Source of the DNA: Virgisporangium aurantiacum | Lineage (GTDB): Bacteria; Actinomycetota; Actinomycetes; Mycobacteriales; Micromonosporaceae | Reading direction: 5' to 3' | DNA length: 64,000 nt | Assembly (NCBI RefSeq): GCF_016863635.1 | Contig: NZ_BOPG01000011.1 | Location: 62,001-126,000, forward strand | Part shown: one piece after another, positions 59,262 to 64,000 of the stretch | Layout of the letters: every line of letters begins with the position of its first letter | Position numbering within the stretch: position 1 is the first letter of the stretch | Notes under the pieces: model-generated | The model's input: only the letters and a program-made list of their open reading frames with translations | Told to the model about the DNA's origin: nothing | Database searches by the model: none | Program-made: the position numbers and the translations under genes

Positions 59262-60968
59262 GTGTTCGACTACTCACCGTGGCGGTTCTGGGCCGACGCC
59301 GACGAGGCACAACGCTCGCGGCAGCTCGAACTGCAGGCGCGGCTCAACGCCCGCCCCGGCTGCGAGATCGGCGGGGACTGTTTCGTCTCGGAGCTGGCGT
59401 CGGTGGACAACGAGGAACTACGCCTCGGTCCCCGGTCCTACATCGCCGCCGGCGCGTACCTGACCGGCAAACTGCGGGCGGGCCGCGACTGCACCATCAA
59501 CCCCTATGCGGTGGTGCGGGGCGACATCACCCTGGGCGACGCCGTCCGGATCGGCGCGCACACGTCGCTGCTCGCCTTCGACCACACCTTCACCGACCCC
59601 GATGTCGAGATCTTCCGCCAGCCGCTGACGAGCCGGGGCATCCGGGTCGGCACCGACGTGTGGATCGGTTCGCACGTCGTGATCCTCGACGGTGTCACCG
59701 TCGGCGACCGGTCGGTGATAGCGGCGGGAGCGGTCGTCACGAAGGACGTCCCCGGCGGTGCGGTCGTCGGCGGGAACCCGGCCCGCGTCCTGAAATGGCG
59801 CGTGCCCCCGACGGCGACCCCGCCGCCGGGGGCACGGGTGACCGGCGACCTCGCCGGCGCCGTGGCCGCGTTCGCCGATACCGCCCGCGCCCAGGCGGAG
59901 CGCATCCTCGACCGGTGCTTCGTGCCCGCCTCCGGGCTGTTCGTCGACCGGCCCGGACAGGCGCCGACCGTGCGGGCACAGTGCGACGCGGTCGAGATCG
60001 CCGACCTGCTCCTCCGCCGCGCACCCGACCAGCTTCCCGCGTCCGACCAGATCGCCCGCCTGACCATGTGGCAGGACCCGGCGACCGGCATGGTGGGCGC
60101 GCTGCGTCCCGACGGAAGCCGGCACACCCCGGAGCCCGGCCTGTTCGACGCGGCCGCCCGGTACCACGTGCTCTGCGCCGGATACGCCCTCGACCTGCTG
60201 GGCGCCGCGTTCGACCACCCGGTCCGGGTCGTCGCGGACGCCACGGCCGACCGGATCGTCGCCGGTTTGGAGAGCCAACCGTGGACCACGAACGCGTGGT
60301 CGGCCGGCGACTGGGTCGACGTTCTCGGTACGGCGATCCACTGGAACCGGCGCCTCGGCGAGCCGGGGCGACCCGGCGCCACCGAGGCGCTGTTCGGCTG
60401 GCTGCTCGCCCACGCCGACCCGCGCACCGGTGTGTGGGGCTCACCCCGCCCGGAGGACGGTCTGCTGCAGGTGGTCAACGGGTTCTACCGCGCGTCCCGG
60501 GGCACCTTCGCCCAGTTCGGGTTGCCCGTGCCGTACCCGGAGCGGGTCGTCGACACCGTACTCGCCCACGCCGCCGACCCCCGCGTCGTGCGGCCCGATC
60601 GGCAGAACGCCTGCAACATCCTCGACATCGCACACCCGCTGTGGCTCACCCGGCATACCGGCCACCGGGAGGAGGAGACGGTCCGGCTCGCGCGCGGGCT
60701 CCTGGCCGACGCGCTCGGCCACTGGACCGACGCGCGGGGCTTCGGCTTCCGGGCGCCGCACCCGGCCGCGAGCGGTGATCCGGCCACCGGGCCGGGTCTT
60801 CAGGGGACGGAGATGTGGCTGGCGATCGTGTGGCTGCTCGCCGACCTGGTCGGAGTCGCCGACTCCCTGGGCTACCGGCCGCGCGGCGTCCACCGGCCGG
60901 AACCGGCGGCACAGCCGTCTCAGTCGTGGCCCGCCCCGAGCCGGAAGCTCTCCGGCGGACCCAGGTAG
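59262..60968 (+). CDS. Fusion: hexapeptide-repeat acyltransferase + all-helical C-terminal domain
   Basis: A 568-residue protein. Residues about 60-185 are a left-handed beta-helix ([52 protein letters not shown]), as in maltose/galactoside O-acetyltransferases. Residues about 200-550 are predicted all-helical with repeated Tx[24 protein letters not shown] and [20 protein letters not shown] elements, like (alpha/alpha)6-barrel proteins. I know no named family joining these two parts. The GTG at 59262 has AGGGAG at five bases; a GTG at 59256 is too close to it. It is not clear whether the C-terminal part is a glycosidase or a binding domain. Confidence 0.78.
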   Translation: MFDYSPWRFWADADEAQRSRQLELQARLNARPGCEIGGDCFVSELASVDNEELRLGPRSYIAAGAYLTGKLRAGRDCTINPYAVVRGDITLGDAVRIGAHTSLLAFDHTFTDPDVEIFRQPLTSRGIRVGTDVWIGSHVVILDGVTVGDRSVIAAGAVVTKDVPGGAVVGGNPARVLKWRVPPTATPPPGARVTGDLAGAVAAFADTARAQAERILDRCFVPASGLFVDRPGQAPTVRAQCDAVEIADLLLRRAPDQLPASDQIARLTMWQDPATGMVGALRPDGSRHTPEPGLFDAAARYHVLCAGYALDLLGAAFDHPVRVVADATADRIVAGLESQPWTTNAWSAGDWVDVLGTAIHWNRRLGEPGRPGATEALFGWLLAHADPRTGVWGSPRPEDGLLQVVNGFYRASRGTFAQFGLPVPYPERVVDTVLAHAADPRVVRPDRQNACNILDIAHPLWLTRHTGHREEETVRLARGLLADALGHWTDARGFGFRAPHPAASGDPATGPGLQGTEMWLAIVWLLADLVGVADSLGYRPRGVHRPEPAAQPSQSWPAPSRKLSGGPR

Positions 60969-61207
60969 CTCGGTCGCAGTCCACCGGTGTCGATCACGAC
61001 CTTCTGCACGACGATGGTCGGATCGACCATCCAGATCTTCACGACATGGGTACCGGCCGCGCCGGGCCGCGCGGCGAAGGCCACGTACCCGGACGGGTCA
61101 CCGCCCGTGCGGGCGGCGGCGTGCGTCGGCGCGGCGGTGACGGGCAGGGCGGTGACCGGCAGGGCGAGGACGCAAACCAGGAGCGACCTCATGAGCGTGG
61201 CTGGCAT
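60920..61207 (-). pseudogene. GH115 remnant: signal peptide joined to C-terminal domain end
   Basis: A 95-residue reading frame: a signal peptide ([20 protein letters not shown]) joined to about 70 residues including [20 protein letters not shown] and [14 protein letters not shown], the C-terminal end of GH115 alpha-glucuronidases. All catalytic parts are missing, so this looks like an internal deletion that left start and end in frame. The last 49 bp overlap the convergent acyltransferase gene. Upstream at 61246-61256 is CGAAAGTTTCG, an operator type known from actinobacterial xylanase genes, which fits GH115. Confidence 0.6.
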
Positions 61208-61245
61208 GCGGATCCCCAAGGACGGTGGCGGGACGGGAGCCGTTT

Positions 61246-61256
61246 CGAAAGTTTCG
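61246..61256 (-). promoter_or_regulatory. CGAAACTTTCG-type xylan operator
   Basis: The palindrome CGAAAGTTTCG is 39 bp upstream of the GH115 remnant start (minus strand CGAAACTTTCG). This motif is known upstream of Streptomyces xylanase genes, bound by LacI-type XlnR/BxlR regulators. No regulator gene of that specificity is recognised here. Confidence 0.55.
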
Positions 61257-61315
61257 GTGCGATTCTCGATCGCTGTATCGAAGACTATCGACCTCTGCCC
61301 GACCTGAACAGGCCC

Positions 61316-62200
61316 TCAGTCCAGGTCGTCTTTCACCCGCGCCACCAACTGGGTCGGGTTCACGAAGCGAAGCGCGGTCAGCAGCAGGACGATCATCATC
61401 GACGTGTACATCACGGCCATCGCGTCGACGGACTGCTGGGCCCGGATGCCGGCGGCGGACATCGAGTAGTAGAGCGACACCACGAGTGTCTGCGAGTCCG
61501 GGCCGGCCGTGAGGAACGTCAGCTCGAACATGCCGACCGTGCGCACCAGCACCAGGATCGACGCGGCCAGGATGCCGGGCAACAGCAACGGGGCCAGGAT
61601 CCGGAGGAACACGTGCCGCGTGCGGGCGCCGCACATGCGGGCCGCCCGCTCGATCGTCGGGTCGATCTGTTCGATGAACGGCGTCATGGTGAGGATCACG
61701 AACGGCACCGAGGGCACCAGGTTGGCCAGCACGACGCCGGACAGATGGCCCGCGAAGCCGTACTTGTACAGCACCGTGGCCAGTGGGATGCCGTAGGTGA
61801 TCGGCGGCATCAGGATCGGCAGCAGGAACAGCAGGTAGGCCACCCGCCGGCCGGGGAACGGGCGGCGGGCCAGCACGTACGCCGCCGGAACCCCGATCAG
61901 CACCGAGATGCCGATCACCAGCAGCGACACCTCGACCGTCACGATCAGGACCTGGAACAGCCCGAACTCGTCCCACGCCTGGCTGTACCAGCTCGTGGTG
62001 AAGCCGTCGGGCAGCCAGGTGTCGAACCACCGCCGGCCGACCGAGCTGACCACCACCGAACCGATCACCCCGGCCAGGCTGACGAGAAAGAACGCGACGA
62101 CTCCCCAGACCAGCCAGGCGGCCGGGGACGCGGTCAACCGCCGGCGGCGCGGCTTCCCGACGGGCGGAGCGGTGTCGATCGGTTCGCGCAGGTCGACCAT
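61316..62200 (-). CDS. PotC/PotB-type ABC transporter permease
   Basis: A 294-residue permease: basic N-terminal tail, six helices (first near 28-52), and an EAA-loop IERAARMCGARTRHVFLRILAPLLLPG (about 188-214). It starts at an ATG sharing one base with the previous permease stop (TGATG). The set permease-permease-ATPase with PotA-like ATPase is found in importers of polyamines, sulfate, iron or sugar phosphates. The binding protein must lie outside the window, so the substrate is open. Confidence 0.9.
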   Translation of the reverse strand: MVDLREPIDTAPPVGKPRRRRLTASPAAWLVWGVVAFFLVSLAGVIGSVVVSSVGRRWFDTWLPDGFTTSWYSQAWDEFGLFQVLIVTVEVSLLVIGISVLIGVPAAYVLARRPFPGRRVAYLLFLLPILMPPITYGIPLATVLYKYGFAGHLSGVVLANLVPSVPFVILTMTPFIEQIDPTIERAARMCGARTRHVFLRILAPLLLPGILAASILVLVRTVGMFELTFLTAGPDSQTLVVSLYYSMSAAGIRAQQSVDAMAVMYTSMMIVLLLTALRFVNPTQLVARVKDDLD

Positions 62201-63075
62201 CAGCCTTTTCCTCCGGTCGGGCCGGTGTAGAGCAGCGAGCGCAGGCCGAGCACGATCCCGATCACCGCGAACTCCACCACGCCCATGATCACCGCGACGG
62301 TCGACGCCATCGGATAGTCGTACCGCTCGTACGCGTAGTGGTAGGCGGCGATCGAGATGACCCGGGTCTCCCCCGCCGGGTCGCCGACCAGAATCGCCGA
62401 CGGGAACACGCTGAACGCGAGCACGAAGGTCAGGCAGAACGTGGTCGCCAGACCCGGAGCGAGCAACGGCAACGTGATCCGCCAGAACCGCGGCCACCAC
62501 GACGCGCCCAGCGTCGCGGCGGCCCGTTCCAGGCTCGGATCGATGCCCGACAGGTACGACAGGATCAGCAGGAAGGCGAACGGGAACCCCGTGATGACGA
62601 GGGAGAAGAACACGCCCCAGTAGTTGTTCGTCAACCGCACCGGCGAGTCGACGAGACCGATGGCCAGCAACGTCCGGTTGAACCAGCCCTTCGGTCCCAG
62701 GAAGTTCAGCAGGCCCTGTGCCGTCAGCACGGTGCCGAGCGTGATCGGCACGACCAGCACGGCCGTCAGCGCCCGCTTGCCCCGGAACCTGCCGCGCATC
62801 CGGTACGCGATCGGCACGGACGCGCCCACATTGAGCAGGGCCGCCGGCAGCGACAGGCCCAGCGTGGTCCAGATCGTGTCGCGGTCGTAGGCGTCGCCGA
62901 AGAACCGCTGGTAGTCGGCGAACGGCCCGCCGCCCTCGGCCGGTTGGAACGACAGCCCGACGCCGTAGGCGAACGGGTACACGAACAGGATGAGCACGAA
63001 TGCCGCCGCCGGTACCAGCAACAGCAGTTGCCGGTCGACGCCGCGGTCGGCCAGGCGGTGCCGGAGGGCACTCAC
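62200..63075 (-). CDS. PotB-type ABC transporter permease
   Basis: A 291-residue permease with six helices (first near 16-40) and EAA-loop LERAAATLGASWWPRFWRITLPLLAPG (about 180-206). The GTG at 63075 overlaps the ATPase stop (GTGA). Partner of the permease at 61316; together they form the membrane pore of the importer. Confidence 0.9.
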   Translation of the reverse strand: MSALRHRLADRGVDRQLLLLVPAAAFVLILFVYPFAYGVGLSFQPAEGGGPFADYQRFFGDAYDRDTIWTTLGLSLPAALLNVGASVPIAYRMRGRFRGKRALTAVLVVPITLGTVLTAQGLLNFLGPKGWFNRTLLAIGLVDSPVRLTNNYWGVFFSLVITGFPFAFLLILSYLSGIDPSLERAAATLGASWWPRFWRITLPLLAPGLATTFCLTFVLAFSVFPSAILVGDPAGETRVISIAAYHYAYERYDYPMASTVAVIMGVVEFAVIGIVLGLRSLLYTGPTGGKG

Positions 63076-64000
63076 GTGTCGTCACCGTCGTCCGGGAAAA
63101 CCAGCAGGTGCTCCGGGTCCGCGGTCACCGTGATCTTGTCGCCGGGGACGGGGCGGACGCTCGTGCGGATGTTGAGCTGGATACCGGACCCGGTGCGGGC
63201 CTCGACGGCGAACTCCCGTCCGCGGTACTCGACGACCTCCACGGTCGCCGCCACCCCGTCCCCTGTCGTGTCCTCGACCACGGAGAGCTCCTCCGGACGG
63301 ATCGCCGCCACCACCGTGGCACCGGCGGCCACGGCACCGACCGTGGTGCCGCGCAACCGCACCCCGTCACCCTCGACGACGACGCCGGTCCCCTCGGCCG
63401 CCGCCGCGTCGGCCCGCAGCCGCAACAGGTTGCGGAAGCCCATGAAGTCGGCCACGTGCCGGTTGACCGGTCGCGTGTGCAGGTCCTCCGGCGTGCCGAT
63501 CTGCTGTACCCGGCCGCCGCGCAGCACGACGAGGCGGTCGGCCATCGACAGCGCCTCCTCCTGGTCGTGGGTGACGTACACCGTCGTCAGCCCGAGGGAC
63601 TGGTGCAGCCGGCGGATCTCGGTGCGCATCTCCAACCGCAGTTTGGCGTCCAGATTGGACAGTGGTTCGTCCATCAGGACCAGTGCGGGTTCCAGGACGA
63701 CGGCGCGGGCGATGGCCACTCGCTGCTGCTGGCCGCCGGACAGCTGGCCCGGGAGCTTGCCCGTCTGGTCCTCGAGATGGACCAGGCGGATCGCCTCGTC
63801 GGTGCGCCGCCGCACCTCGGCCCGCGACAGCCCGCGCATCTGCAATCCGAAGGCGACGTTCTTGCGGACGGACAGGTGCGGGAACAGGGCGTAGTTCTGG
63901 AACACCATGCCGAACCCGCGCCGTTCCGGTGGCAGCGGATCCAGCCGGGTGCCGTCCTGCCAGATCTGCCCGCTGCTGAGCGGCAGCAGCCCGGCCAGAC
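63072..64000 (-). CDS. PotA-type ABC transporter ATPase (5' truncated by window edge)
   Basis: The reading frame continues to base 64000 without a start, so the N-terminal Walker A region is outside. Visible: ERRGFGMVFQNYALFPHLS (Q-loop), QLSGGQQQRVAIARAV (signature), VLMDEPLSNLDAKLR (Walker B), VYVTHDQEEALSMADR (H-loop) and a C-terminal TOBE domain (about the last 80 residues). The order and TOBE match PotA/UgpC-type ATPases. It is the first gene seen of an importer operon. Confidence 0.93.
   Translation of the reverse strand, partial: LAGLLPLSSGQIWQDGTRLDPLPPERRGFGMVFQNYALFPHLSVRKNVAFGLQMRGLSRAEVRRRTDEAIRLVHLEDQTGKLPGQLSGGQQQRVAIARAVVLEPALVLMDEPLSNLDAKLRLEMRTEIRRLHQSLGLTTVYVTHDQEEALSMADRLVVLRGGRVQQIGTPEDLHTRPVNRHVADFMGFRNLLRLRADAAAAEGTGVVVEGDGVRLRGTTVGAVAAGATVVAAIRPEELSVVEDTTGDGVAATVEVVEYRGREFAVEARTGSGIQLNIRTSVRPVPGDKITVTADPEHLLVFPDDGDDT

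Noticed and set aside
59256..59264. GTG at 59256 as start of the acyltransferase fusion
   Set aside because: It is too close to the AGGGAG ribosome site; the GTG at 59262 has proper spacing.

Overview
The window is a 64 kb stretch of a very GC-rich, filamentous-actinomycete-type chromosome. Evidence: strong GC bias at third codon positions, many GTG and TTG starts, GTGA/ATGA stop-start overlaps, probable leaderless promoters, Scr1-type XRE/DUF397/DUF6879 genes, and a recurrent 13-bp palindrome GTCCACTGTGGAC. A member of the Micromonosporaceae or a close relative is my inference, not something the sequence proves. I see no rRNA, tRNA, CRISPR array or transposase gene.

Layout. 0-4.3 kb: end of a CitB-type response regulator, a tctCBA tripartite tricarboxylate transporter, and an XRE/membrane-protein pair with its own operator. 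4.3-11.4 kb: an FtsX-type ABC exporter with two ATPases and a lipoprotein, an FTR1-family permease, a PAP2-DedA operon and a DUF1707 protein. 11.6-14.1 kb: an Scr1-like cluster (small protein, DUF6879, XRE-DUF5753, DUF397, unknown). 14.2-18.7 kb: a BlaI-M56 pair, a secreted phosphoesterase, and PAP2 plus a UPF0104 membrane protein. 18.1-23.8 kb: a NarL-type two-component system divergent from an iron(III) ABC transporter, with an iron-box-like site between them. 23.8-32.1 kb: an OmpR-type system split around GT87 and DUF347 membrane proteins, then a second OmpR system with an FtsX permease. 32.2-39.6 kb: a MacB-type exporter with adaptor and lipoprotein, convergent with an FtsX exporter controlled by PadR. 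39.7-64 kb: a plant-polysaccharide region (GH74, two GH16, GH3, an apiosidase-like enzyme, a D-apionate-lactonase-like enzyme, a galactonate-dehydratase-like enzyme, an SDR, a PhyH dioxygenase, a CUT1 importer, two LacI regulators, a PotABC-like importer) with decayed pectinesterase, mannanase and GH115 fragments.

Three regulatory networks can be read directly. (1) Six promoters carry TTCAG-N6-TTCAGG-like direct repeats (11-bp period) placed 10-11 bp upstream of a -10 box. They head the envelope/lipid genes (FtsX exporter, both PAP2 operons, GT87, DUF347 plus response regulator, histidine kinase), so the split OmpR system probably controls an envelope regulon. (2) The perfect palindrome TGAACCGGTTCA occurs four times at promoters of the sugar region, tying GH16, GH3, the apiosidase-like operon and the importer/lactonase operon into one LacI-controlled locus that may use apiose-containing or similar branched plant glycosides. 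(3) Two CCTACA-N3-TGTAGG boxes link the BlaI-M56 pair to the FTR1 permease and the secreted phosphoesterase.
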